From an uncultured Agathobaculum sp. (GTDB taxonomy: Bacteria > Bacillota > Clostridia > Oscillospirales > Butyricicoccaceae): a stretch of 9,980 nt of DNA. Each line of letters starts with the position of its first letter. The first letter of the stretch is position 1. The notes beneath the pieces are model-generated. The model did not search any database, was not told the DNA's origin, and saw only the letters and a list, made by a program, of their open reading frames with translations. The position numbers were made by a program, and so were the translations under genes. Location: assembly GCA_934504345.1 (NCBI GenBank), contig CAKSVR010000071.1, forward strand, positions 1-9,980, written 5' to 3'. Positions 1-6,266 of the stretch are shown one piece after another.

Positions 1-10
1 CAGCTCCGCT

Positions 11-179
11 TGACAGCTTATTTAGTATATCAAAACTCGAACCGTTTGTCAAGAACTTTTTTCGATTTATTTTTCAAACTCGAAGCCGTTCACACGACAA
101 ACTTTTCAGTTTTGCGCCGCCCTCGCGGGACAGCTTTAATAGAATACCAAATCCCGGAGGGAAAGTCAAGAACTTTTTT
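11..179. repeat. Two 52-base diverged direct repeats (promoter duplication), plus a decayed third copy
   Basis: Positions 11-62 and 128-179 align without gaps at an offset of 117. The blocks GACAGCTT and GTCAAGAACTTTTTT are identical and scattered matches lie between them. Each unit is one leftward promoter. Positions about 74-106 contain a looser third copy (TCAAACTCGAAGCCG, then ACAAACTTTT) that has lost a good -35 and -10. This suggests repeated duplication of a promoter module. Nothing else is recognised in the first 180 bases. Confidence 0.6.
24..62 (-). promoter_or_regulatory. Strong leftward promoter, downstream of a tandem pair (rRNA-operon type)
   Basis: On the minus strand there is a -35 TTGACA (47-52), a 17-base spacer and a -10 TATACT (24-29). 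An A-rich UP-like stretch, GAAAAAAGTTC, lies just upstream of the -35. The predicted start falls near 17-18, inside the sequence AAGCTGTC, which is also found at the same place in the upstream promoter. The transcript runs left and leaves the window after about 17 bases, so its product is not seen. Tandem near-consensus promoters with A-tract UP elements are typical of rRNA and tRNA operons in Firmicutes. An rRNA operon to the left is therefore inferred. Confidence 0.72.
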
Positions 180-180
180 C
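141..180 (-). promoter_or_regulatory. Strong leftward promoter, upstream member of a tandem pair
   Basis: On the minus strand there is a -35 TTGACT (164-169), a 17-base spacer and a -10 TATTCT (141-146), preceded by the same GAAAAAAGTTC A-tract. The predicted start, near 134-135, again lies within AAGCTGTC. The spacing to the downstream copy is exactly 117 bases, element for element. Both promoters feed the same leftward transcript. Confidence 0.68.
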
Positions 181-186
181 AAATAG

Positions 187-215
187 TTGAGATTTTTCTG
201 AAACTATGATAAGAT
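187..215 (+). promoter_or_regulatory. Promoter for the ATP-grasp gene and recQ
   Basis: TTGAGA (187-192), a 17-base spacer and TAAGAT (210-215), with TG one base before the -10 (an extended -10). It lies back to back with the leftward tandem promoters and 32 bases before the first gene. Confidence 0.6.
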
Positions 216-247
216 GGGTGCACGATACCATATAAAGAAGTGATTTT

Positions 248-1225
248 ATGAAAATCGCTGTTCTCTATCAGGCGCACGAGCCGCCCGCGGCGGGCGGACT
301 GCGTAAACCGATGAAGCCCGGCGGCTACCGCGACAGCGGCGCGGACATCGCATATTGCCTGCAGGAGCACGGCACGGAGGTCATCACGCCGACTGCCAAG
401 CCCGATCTATATAACGATCTGGACTGGGTATTTCCGGATACCGTGCAGGGCATCCGCGCGGCACTTGCAGCGGGCGCGGACACGCTGTGGCTTAACACCG
501 TATTATATGCAGGCCACCCCGTCGAACAATTCACCGGTATATATATTGTCGGCCAGCGGCCGAGCGATGCGGCAAGGTACGATGACAAATTCGCCGTCAA
601 TGCTGCGCTGCTCGAACGCGGTTTTCCGGTCGTGCAGTCGCAGACCATCCGCGCAGACGAGCTATACGGCGGCCCGTTCCCCTGCATCCTCAAGCCCATC
701 CGCGGACGAGGCAGTCAGGGTGTTGTACGGTGCGGCACGCCGACCGACTTCGCGAAAAATCGCGATTCTCTGCTCTCCGCCGGGATTTACGGCGATATGC
801 TGATGGCCGAGCCCTATCTGCCCGGTCAGGAAATTACCGTTTCGGTATTTCCGGACGGCACGAGTCTGCCCATCGTCGAACGATTCGCGCAGAAACGCGG
901 CATCGCCCCGTATAACGGCGATGTTCCCGTCACCGAAAACAGCCGCGCCGTGCTGCACGAAACCGAGGCACTGCACACCATCCGTCAAGCGTGCGAACAA
1001 GCCGTGCAGGCGCTCGAGCTGAAAGGCCTGGTCCGCATCGACTGCCGCGCCGCCGCAGACGGTACCTATTATATGTTCGATTTCAACCTCAAACCCAATC
1101 TGACCGGTGCGGCGCGGCCGCATCGCATAAACCAAAACTGCCTGACGATGATTTCCGCCGAGGCGCAGGGCTGGACGTACTTCGACCTGCTCCGCGCCAT
1201 GCTGGACAACCGCTGGCAGCTGTGA
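248..1225 (+). CDS. ATP-grasp fold ligase-like protein (D-Ala-D-Ala ligase-like)
   Basis: This is a 325-residue soluble protein with no signal peptide or membrane segment. The C-terminal two thirds read as an ATP-grasp domain. A Gly-rich nucleotide loop, CILKPIRGRGSQGVV, lies around residues 145-160. Then come an adenine-side strand (MAEPYLPGQEITVSVFP) and a metal-binding strand with DFNLKPN near residue 278, where D-Ala-D-Ala ligases carry an ExN motif. ATP-grasp enzymes join a carboxylate to an amine or thiol through an acyl phosphate; the substrate here cannot be read from the sequence. The N-terminal ~120 residues resemble a pre-ATP-grasp domain but not that of Ddl, so a dedicated cell-wall ligase role is unlikely. 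The ATG at 248 has only a weak ribosome site (AAGAAG). recQ follows 21 bases downstream on the same strand and is probably cotranscribed. Confidence 0.8.
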   Translation: MKIAVLYQAHEPPAAGGLRKPMKPGGYRDSGADIAYCLQEHGTEVITPTAKPDLYNDLDWVFPDTVQGIRAALAAGADTLWLNTVLYAGHPVEQFTGIYIVGQRPSDAARYDDKFAVNAALLERGFPVVQSQTIRADELYGGPFPCILKPIRGRGSQGVVRCGTPTDFAKNRDSLLSAGIYGDMLMAEPYLPGQEITVSVFPDGTSLPIVERFAQKRGIAPYNGDVPVTENSRAVLHETEALHTIRQACEQAVQALELKGLVRIDCRAAADGTYYMFDFNLKPNLTGAARPHRINQNCLTMISAEAQGWTYFDLLRAMLDNRWQL

Positions 1226-1246
1226 CTACGATATAAAGGAGCGCTT

Positions 1247-3094
1247 ATGGCAACCGCACAGGACATTCTCAAACAGTATTTCGGCTACGATTCGTTCCGC
1301 CCGGGACAGGACGAGCTGGTGCAGTCCATCCTCGCCGGGCGCGACACGCTGGGCATCATGCCGACCGGTGCGGGCAAGTCCATCTGCTATCAGGTGCCCG
1401 CGATGCTGTTCCCCGGGCTGACACTGGTCATTTCGCCGCTCATTTCGCTGATGAAAGATCAGGTCGGTGCGCTGGTCGAGGCCGGTATCCCCGCCGCGTG
1501 CATCAACAGCGCGATGAGCTTCGAGGAGTTCCGCGATGCGCTGTATTTCGCCGGACGAGGCGAGTACAAGCTGCTGTACGTTGCGCCCGAGCGGCTGACC
1601 GCGCCCTCGTTCCTCGAATTTGCACAGCGCGTGCCCATTTCGATGATAACCGTGGATGAGGCGCACTGTATCTCTCAGTGGGGACAGGATTTCCGTCCGA
1701 GCTACCTGAAGATCCTCGATTTTCTCGCCGCACTGCCCGAGCGGCCGCTCGTTTCCGCGTTCACCGCAACGGCCACCGCCGAGGTGCGCGACGACATCGT
1801 GCAGGCGCTCGGTCTGCACGAGCCGTTCATCAAGACCACCGGTTTTGACCGTCCAAACCTGTATTTCGCGGTCGAACAGCCCACCTCCAAGGGCATGAAG
1901 CTGCTCCAGCTTTTGAACGAGCGCAAGGACAAGAGCGGCATCGTGTACTGCTCCACCCGCAAAAACGTGGAGGAGATCTGTGACCTGCTGCTCAGCCGCG
2001 GCCTGCCCGCCACCCGCTATCACGCGGGCCTCGATCCCGAGGAGCGCCGCGAGAATCAGGACGATTTTCTGTACGACCGCAAGACGATCATGGTCGCGAC
2101 CAACGCATTCGGCATGGGTATCGACAAATCCAACGTGTCGTTCGTTATCCACTATAATATGCCGAAAAATATGGAGAGCTACTATCAGGAGGCCGGCCGC
2201 GCCGGTCGTGACGGTCAGCCCGCCGACTGCATCCTGCTGTACAGCGGACAGGATGTGCGTATGGCTGAGTTCCTCATCGAGCGCAGCCACGAAGCCGAGG
2301 ATGAGAGCATCGACGAGGCCACCCGGCAGGAGCTTATCGCGCGCGACCGCGAACGCCTCAAGCAGATGACGTTCTACTGCACCACCACCGAATGCCTGCG
2401 GCATTACATCCTGCGCTATTTCGGTGAAAATTCGCCCATGTCGTGCGGACATTGCAGCAGCTGCGACACGAATTTCGAGGAAGTCGATGCGACGATGGAT
2501 GCACGGAAGATCCTTTCGTGCGTGTACCGGCTGGACGAGCGCGGCCGCGCGTTCGGCAAGACCGTGGTTTCCGCCATTTTGACCGGCAGCAAGAACGAAA
2601 AGATCACGCAGTTCGGTCTGGATACGCTCTCCACCTACAATATCATGCCGGACAGCACCGCCGTTTATGTCCGCCGCCTCATCGATATGCTGCTCGAGCG
2701 CGGCCACCTGATCGTCGATTCCGAGCGTATGGGCGTGCTCGTGCTGACCCGCAGCGGCAATGCACTCATGCGCGGGCGCGGAGAGTTCCGCATCAAGCTG
2801 CCCAAGGAGAAAAAGCCGGATACGAGCAAGCATTACGCCGCGCTCGCCGAGGATGTGGACGAAAAGCTGTTCGATGCGCTGCGTGAGGTTCGCACCAGGC
2901 TGGCTGTCCGCGCAGGCGTGCCGCCGTATGTCATCTTCTCCAACGCCACCCTTGCCGATATGGCCGCTAAGCAGCCCTCGAGCGAGTATGAGCTGCTGTC
3001 CGTGCGCGGCGTGGGCGATGCCAAGGCAAGGCGGTACGGAAAGGATTTTCTGGCGGTCATCCGGAAATACCGTGATGAGAATTTAGGGAAGTAA
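1247..3094 (+). CDS. recQ: ATP-dependent DNA helicase RecQ
   Basis: RecQ is a 3'-5' superfamily 2 helicase that unwinds forks and recombination intermediates. This 615-residue protein has the full bacterial layout. The helicase core carries the Q-motif region FRPGQ (17-21), Walker A MPTGAGKS with K44, DEAH box 137-140 and SAFTATAT. The helicase C-terminal lobe contains YYQEAGRAGRDG. The RQC domain has four zinc cysteines, C383, C400, C403 and C406 (CGHCSSC), followed by a winged helix. A C-terminal HRDC domain covers about 537-612 (SVRGVGDAKARRYG). Length and domains are normal for an RecQ with one HRDC. The ATG at 1247 follows AAAGGAG by 5 bases. No convincing terminator follows: the hairpin at 3117-3145 has no U-tract. 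Confidence 0.97.
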   Translation: MATAQDILKQYFGYDSFRPGQDELVQSILAGRDTLGIMPTGAGKSICYQVPAMLFPGLTLVISPLISLMKDQVGALVEAGIPAACINSAMSFEEFRDALYFAGRGEYKLLYVAPERLTAPSFLEFAQRVPISMITVDEAHCISQWGQDFRPSYLKILDFLAALPERPLVSAFTATATAEVRDDIVQALGLHEPFIKTTGFDRPNLYFAVEQPTSKGMKLLQLLNERKDKSGIVYCSTRKNVEEICDLLLSRGLPATRYHAGLDPEERRENQDDFLYDRKTIMVATNAFGMGIDKSNVSFVIHYNMPKNMESYYQEAGRAGRDGQPADCILLYSGQDVRMAEFLIERSHEAEDESIDEATRQELIARDRERLKQMTFYCTTTECLRHYILRYFGENSPMSCGHCSSCDTNFEEVDATMDARKILSCVYRLDERGRAFGKTVVSAILTGSKNEKITQFGLDTLSTYNIMPDSTAVYVRRLIDMLLERGHLIVDSERMGVLVLTRSGNALMRGRGEFRIKLPKEKKPDTSKHYAALAEDVDEKLFDALREVRTRLAVRAGVPPYVIFSNATLADMAAKQPSSEYELLSVRGVGDAKARRYGKDFLAVIRKYRDENLGK

Positions 3095-3160
3095 ATTTTG
3101 ATCTGTGAATCCGTTCTCCGGTGCACGCGAGGCGCGCGCACCGGAAAGCGGCTGCGGCAT

Positions 3161-3192
3161 AAGTAAAGCCGACGGAAAACCTCCCATCGGCT
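3161..3192 (-). terminator. Intrinsic terminator of the Gln/Asn-rich small gene
   Basis: Read on the minus strand, AGCCGA (3187-3192) pairs with TCGGCT (3167-3172). The inner GGGA/UUCC pairs close a GGUU loop, giving about 11 pairs including wobbles. UUUACUU follows. The hairpin begins 12 bases after the stop codon of the small leftward gene. On the plus strand it has no U-run, so it is assigned to the minus strand. Confidence 0.55.
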
Positions 3193-3203
3193 CGGAAACC
3201 CGA

Positions 3204-3311
3204 TCAGCCGTTCTGCTGGTCGTTCTTCTGGTTCTGCTGATTCTGCTGGGTCTGGTTCTGCTGCTGATTCTGCTGACCCTGCTGGTTCTGGTACTTGTTC
3301 TGCTTGCTCAT
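3204..3311 (-). CDS. 35-residue Gln/Asn-rich microprotein
   Basis: This short leftward gene reads MSKQNKYQNQQGQQNQQQNQ and continues in the same style to ...NDQQNG. Of 35 residues, 17 are Gln and 8 Asn, with three Lys, one Tyr and no hydrophobic stretch. A strong Shine-Dalgarno, GAGGTGA (3317-3323), lies 5 bases before the ATG, and a terminator hairpin lies just after the stop. These signals make it a probable real gene despite its size. The family is not recognised. Gln/Asn-rich composition without hydrophobic residues recalls gamma-type small acid-soluble spore proteins, and a sigma-G-like promoter lies upstream, so a spore role is a hypothesis only. It converges with recQ and diverges from yebC. 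The opposite strand gives a false Leu/Val-rich membrane-like frame. Confidence 0.7.
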   Translation of the reverse strand: MSKQNKYQNQQGQQNQQQNQTQQNQQNQKNDQQNG

Positions 3312-3340
3312 TTCGCTCACCTCGTTTCATTTTTCGGTGT

Positions 3341-3369
3341 TAGTCTGCACAAATCAGCGAAAAATATAC
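3341..3369 (-). promoter_or_regulatory. Possible forespore (sigma-G-like) promoter of the small gene
   Basis: On the minus strand, GTATA (3365-3369), a 17-base spacer and CAGACTA (3341-3347) resemble the sigma-G pattern GHATR / CATNHTA, matching 5 of 5 and 6 of 7 positions. The implied start lies about 10 bases before the Shine-Dalgarno. No good sigma-A promoter was found for this gene. The motifs are short and could match by chance. Confidence 0.35.
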
Positions 3370-3378
3370 GCACAGGGC

Positions 3379-3407
3379 TTGCAGAATACCGAAAAACCTG
3401 ATAAAAT
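3379..3407 (+). promoter_or_regulatory. yebC promoter with extended -10
   Basis: TTGCAG (3379-3384), a 17-base spacer and TAAAAT (3402-3407), with TG at 3399-3400 forming an extended -10. The predicted leader is about 74 bases, rich in A and T, with no clear fold. It lies back to back with the upstream signals of the leftward small gene. Confidence 0.6.
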
Positions 3408-3487
3408 TGTTCTGCGTATTATGTACGCTTTCCGAACCTTTTAATTTTGTTAAATTTTTTAGATGTATAGAAAGAGGGACATTCACC

Positions 3488-4231
3488 ATGTCAGGACATT
3501 CCAAGTGGAATAACATCGCCAAGCGCAAGGGCGCAAACGATGCAAAAAAAGCAAAGATCTTCACCAAGATTGGCCGTGAAATGGCGATCGCGATCAAAGA
3601 GGGCGGCTCTGCCAATCCGGATTTCAACGCTCGTCTGCGCGACTGCATCGCAAAGGCAAAGGCCAACAATATGCCGAACGACAACATCAAACGCACGCTT
3701 GACAAGTATTCCGGCGCGAACGGTCAGGTCGATTACGAGGCAAACAACTACGAGGGCTACGGCGTAGGCGGCGTTGCTGTCGTTGTGGAAACCCTGACCG
3801 ACAACAAGAACCGCACTGTTGCCGATGTCCGTCACCTGTTCGACAAGTACGGCGCCGGTCTGGGCGCTACCGGCTGTGTATCGTGGCAGTTCGACAAAAA
3901 GGGTGTTATCATCATGGAGAGCGAGGGACTGGACGAGGACACCGTTATGATGCAGGCACTCGAGGCCGGCGCGGAGGACTTCCTCGCTGACGAGGGCGCG
4001 TTCGAGATCTACACCGCTCCGGACGACTTCTCCACGGTCCGCGAAGCACTCGAGAAGCTGGGCTACACCTTTGCACAGGCCGAGATCCAGATGGTTCCGC
4101 AGAACTACATCACCCTCGAAAAGGAAGAGGACATGGCCCAGATGCGTAAGCTGCTCGACAACCTCGAGGATAACGACGATGTGCAGGCCGTTTGGCACAA
4201 CTGGGAGAATGAGGATGAGTACGAGGGTTAA
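3488..4231 (+). CDS. yebC: YebC/PmpR (TACO1) family protein
   Basis: This 247-residue protein opens with the family signature MSGHSKWNNIAKRKG and KAKIFTKIGREM. It also has the conserved central segments GYGVGGVAVVVETLTDN and GATGCVSWQFDKKGV. The family was long described as transcriptional regulators (PmpR). Later work on YebC and its mitochondrial homologue TACO1 links it to translation, relieving ribosomes stalled on proline-rich stretches. Length is normal. The ATG at 3488 is chosen because it gives the family N-terminus and follows AGAGGG; a longer reading from TTG at 3407 adds an unconserved leader. In many bacteria yebC sits beside ruvC, but not here. It ends at a strong shared terminator. 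Confidence 0.95.
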   Translation: MSGHSKWNNIAKRKGANDAKKAKIFTKIGREMAIAIKEGGSANPDFNARLRDCIAKAKANNMPNDNIKRTLDKYSGANGQVDYEANNYEGYGVGGVAVVVETLTDNKNRTVADVRHLFDKYGAGLGATGCVSWQFDKKGVIIMESEGLDEDTVMMQALEAGAEDFLADEGAFEIYTAPDDFSTVREALEKLGYTFAQAEIQMVPQNYITLEKEEDMAQMRKLLDNLEDNDDVQAVWHNWENEDEYEG

Positions 4232-4255
4232 GCCTCCGCTCAAAACCGCATAAAT

Positions 4256-4290
4256 AAACACCGCATACTTCGGTATGCGGTGTTTTCTTC
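4256..4290. terminator. Bidirectional intrinsic terminator between yebC and the reductase gene
   Basis: AAACACCGCATAC (4256-4268), loop TTCG and GTATGCGGTGTTT (4273-4285) form a perfect 13-pair stem. Ts at the 3' end on the plus strand and on the minus strand let it stop both convergent genes. The 3' arm ends just before the stop codon of the leftward reductase. Confidence 0.85.
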
Positions 4291-5146
4291 ACTTTCTCAC
4301 GAACTTTACCGCGCTCATGGCGGCCTCCGCGCCGTCCGCGACGGCCTTTGCCACCTGAAGCAGACCGCCGGTACAGTCGCCGGCCGCGAACAGGCCGGGT
4401 ACGGCTGTCGAACCATCGGCGTTCGCCTTGATGCGCGTGCCGTCGAGCTGTGCGCCCAGCTTGCGGGCAAAATCGCCGCTGCCCGCCGTGCCATAGGCGA
4501 TGAATATGCCGGAAACATCCAGCGGTTCGCCCTCCGCGAACGCAACGCGCGACACCAGCTCGTCACCCTCAACAGCCTGCACCTTGCGCGTGTCCGCGCG
4601 CAGACCCTCGGGCAGACCGGACGGCGCATCGCTCCCATCCGTCAGCAGCGTAACGGACTGCGCCACCGGCAGCAGCACACGCGCCTCCTCGAGTGCATAT
4701 TCGCCCTGTCCGAGCACAGCCACGTCCTTTCCGCGATAGAAAAACGCATCGCAGACAGCACAATAGCTCACGCCGCGGCCCTCGAACGCCGTCACGCCCT
4801 CGATCTTGGGCACGGCACGCGGCGAACCAGTCGCGAGGATGACGGCATCCGCCTCGAACACGCCGCCCGCAGTCTTGACCGCAAAGCCGTGTTCCGCGTA
4901 CTCGATGCCCGTCACCTCAGTCCGGTGCAGCACCGCGCCCAGCCGTTCGGCCTGCTTTTGGCCGCGCTCGAGCAATTCTGCGCCCGAAATCGGCTCGATG
5001 AAGCCGAAATAGTTCTCGATCCTGTCGGTTTTCGCCAGCGCACCGCCGTCCTGATACAGCACGGTGGTCTGCATCCCGGCCCGCACCGCGTAGATGGCGG
5101 CGCTCAGACCCGCCGGGCCGCCGCCGACTATTACAATCTTTGGCAC
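4289..5146 (-). CDS. Thioredoxin reductase-like FAD flavoprotein lacking the usual NADPH-phosphate motif
   Basis: This protein of about 285 residues has the layout of a low-molecular-weight thioredoxin reductase. An N-terminal FAD loop GGGPAG lies at 8-13 and a redox-active CAVC at 129-132 (family CATC). A second nucleotide loop GQGEYA begins near 146, and C-terminal FAD contacts FAAGDCTGG...QVAKAVADG follow. Canonical enzymes pass electrons from NADPH to thioredoxin and carry HRRxxxR for the 2'-phosphate. Here that place reads LLTDGSDAPSG, with no such motif. NADH or ferredoxin as donor is possible, as in clostridial ferredoxin-linked enzymes. The GTG at 5146 is preferred to the ATG at 5164: AAAGGA (5155-5160) lies 8 bases before it, and MPKIVIVGGG matches family N-termini. 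No thioredoxin gene is adjacent. It may be read from the aminotransferase promoter. Confidence 0.85.
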   Translation of the reverse strand: MPKIVIVGGGPAGLSAAIYAVRAGMQTTVLYQDGGALAKTDRIENYFGFIEPISGAELLERGQKQAERLGAVLHRTEVTGIEYAEHGFAVKTAGGVFEADAVILATGSPRAVPKIEGVTAFEGRGVSYCAVCDAFFYRGKDVAVLGQGEYALEEARVLLPVAQSVTLLTDGSDAPSGLPEGLRADTRKVQAVEGDELVSRVAFAEGEPLDVSGIFIAYGTAGSGDFARKLGAQLDGTRIKANADGSTAVPGLFAAGDCTGGLLQVAKAVADGAEAAMSAVKFVRK

Positions 5147-5183
5147 GTTCTCATTCCTTTCCATATAATCATCCGGTTATACC

Positions 5184-5264
5184 GTAGGGCGGGATGACCT
5201 CATCCCGCCGTTGCAAACCGATGCACTTCGCTAAATGCGGCGGGGTAGGGTCACCCCGCCCTAC
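5184..5264. repeat. REP/BIME-like palindromic intergenic element
   Basis: The element begins GTAGGGCGGG and ends CCCGCCCTAC. It is two related units in opposite orientation, each a hairpin. The first is GGCGGGATGA / TCATCCCGCC (5188-5209, 10 pairs around CC). The second is GGCGGGGT / ACCCCGCC (5239-5260). The middle reads TTGCAAACCGATGCACTTCG. It fills most of the 135-base gap between two leftward genes. Such small palindromic elements are usually present in many copies; copy number cannot be checked here. It might affect messenger stability or read-through. Confidence 0.75.
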
Positions 5265-5281
5265 AATTTAGTTTTGCCAAA

Positions 5282-6127
5282 TTATTTCGCGGTTTCCTCA
5301 TCAAACCACGCCTGATACGCCTTTTGCAGCCTTTCGAGCAGCGCAGTATCCTTGCCGCCGAGCGGCTGGCCGTCCAGCTCGCACGCGCCGATGCAGTGTG
5401 AACCGGTGGACAAAATCATCACTTCATCCGCATTTTTGAGCTCGTCCACGGTGAACGGCGCGATACGGGTCGGCACGCCCAGCTTTTCACACATGGTGAG
5501 GAAATGCTTGCGCGTGATGCTCGGCAGGATGAGATTATCCGCCGGCGGTGTGCAGAAAACGCCGTCCTTGAGGATGGCGAGGCCGGAATGCGCGCCCTCG
5601 GTCACACGGTCGCCGCGGTGGAACACGACTTCGTCACAGCCCGCCTCAACGGCCTGCTGCATCGCCATGCAGTTCGGGATAAGGTTGAGCGTTTTGATGT
5701 TGCAGTGCAGGAAACGGGTGTCCTCCACCGAGATCAGCTTGTACGGATGGTCGTGACGGTCGAGGCCGCACGGCTCGGAGAACGCCATCAGACTGGCCTT
5801 GCCGCCCTTGGGAAAGGCGTGCATACGGTGCGCCGCCGCGCGGGTAGACTGCCAGTACAGCATATGCGGCGCATCCGAATCCAGCTGAGAAACCAGCTTG
5901 TTCAGCGTTTTTGCCAGCTCGGCGCGCTCCATCGGCGGCTCGATGCGGAGCAGCTTCAGGCTGTTGTAAAAGCGGTCGAGATGGTCATCGAGCGCGAAGA
6001 TCTTCTTGTTGTTCACCATCGCCGCATCGTAAACGCCGTCGCCGAAGTAAAAACCGCGGTCGGTGATGGGTGCCTGCACCTCGTCGATGCGGCCGATCCT
6101 GCCGTTATAGTATGCAATATCTTTCAT
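5282..6127 (-). CDS. dat: D-amino acid aminotransferase-like class IV PLP enzyme
   Basis: This 281-residue cytoplasmic enzyme belongs to the class IV (fold type IV) PLP aminotransferases. D-amino acid aminotransferase moves the amino group between D-alanine and 2-oxo acids, supplying D-glutamate for peptidoglycan. Visible family features are DRGFYFGDGVYDAAM (23-37), STR (94-96), the PLP lysine K145 in NIKTLNLIPN, and E177 in DRVTEGAHS. K145 and E177 fall at the same numbers as in the Bacillus enzyme. A branched-chain or aminodeoxychorismate role is less likely from these motifs. The ATG at 6127 follows AAGGAGG by 9 bases. Upstream extension of the frame to 6379 crosses the promoter and is rejected. 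It diverges from the acetyltransferase gene. Confidence 0.88.
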   Translation of the reverse strand: MKDIAYYNGRIGRIDEVQAPITDRGFYFGDGVYDAAMVNNKKIFALDDHLDRFYNSLKLLRIEPPMERAELAKTLNKLVSQLDSDAPHMLYWQSTRAAAHRMHAFPKGGKASLMAFSEPCGLDRHDHPYKLISVEDTRFLHCNIKTLNLIPNCMAMQQAVEAGCDEVVFHRGDRVTEGAHSGLAILKDGVFCTPPADNLILPSITRKHFLTMCEKLGVPTRIAPFTVDELKNADEVMILSTGSHCIGACELDGQPLGGKDTALLERLQKAYQAWFDEETAK

Positions 6128-6172
6128 GGGGATATGCCTCCTTTGGTCAAAATTCCGATGCAATCTACTCTC

Positions 6173-6201
6173 AGTATAGCGGTTTTCGACAGGGTTTGCA
6201 A
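6173..6201 (-). promoter_or_regulatory. Promoter of the aminotransferase gene
   Basis: On the minus strand there is a -35 TTGCAA (6196-6201), a 17-base spacer and a -10 TATACT (6173-6178). The -35 is its own reverse complement and is the same six bases used by the divergent promoter on the plus strand. Confidence 0.72.
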
Positions 6202-6224
6202 GTGCGCGGGAAACGAGGTATAAT
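6196..6224 (+). promoter_or_regulatory. Promoter of the acetyltransferase gene
   Basis: TTGCAA (6196-6201), a 17-base spacer and a perfect TATAAT (6219-6224). It shares its -35 hexamer with the leftward promoter, so two polymerases cannot occupy both at once. Confidence 0.78.
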
Positions 6225-6266
6225 ACTATGTAGTTCACGAATCGGAAGTTGCAGAGAGGTGCCGCT

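Noticed and set aside
1226..2833. 535-codon open frame on the minus strand
   Set aside because: It lies wholly opposite recQ, which has every expected motif; the His/Ala/Gly-rich product is typical of an antisense frame in GC-rich DNA.
3117..3145. TCCGGTGC...GCACCGGA hairpin after recQ as a terminator
   Set aside because: There is an 8-pair stem but a 13-base loop and no U-tract; it may slow polymerase but is not a convincing intrinsic terminator.
2833..3330. 165-codon minus-strand frame overlapping the Gln/Asn gene, Pro/Glu/Ala-rich
   Set aside because: It has no Shine-Dalgarno at its ATG, runs through the terminator hairpin and continues antisense into recQ; the overlapping Q/N frame carries the proper signals.
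3105..3401. 98-codon plus-strand frame with a Leu/Val-rich stretch that looks like membrane helices
   Set aside because: The hydrophobic run is the reverse of CAG/AAC codons of the leftward Gln/Asn gene (CTG/GTT); no ribosome site, and it overlaps the divergent promoters.
4280..5197. 305-codon plus-strand frame
   Set aside because: It is opposite the reductase gene, whose FAD and CxxC motifs are clear; no ribosome site or family resemblance.
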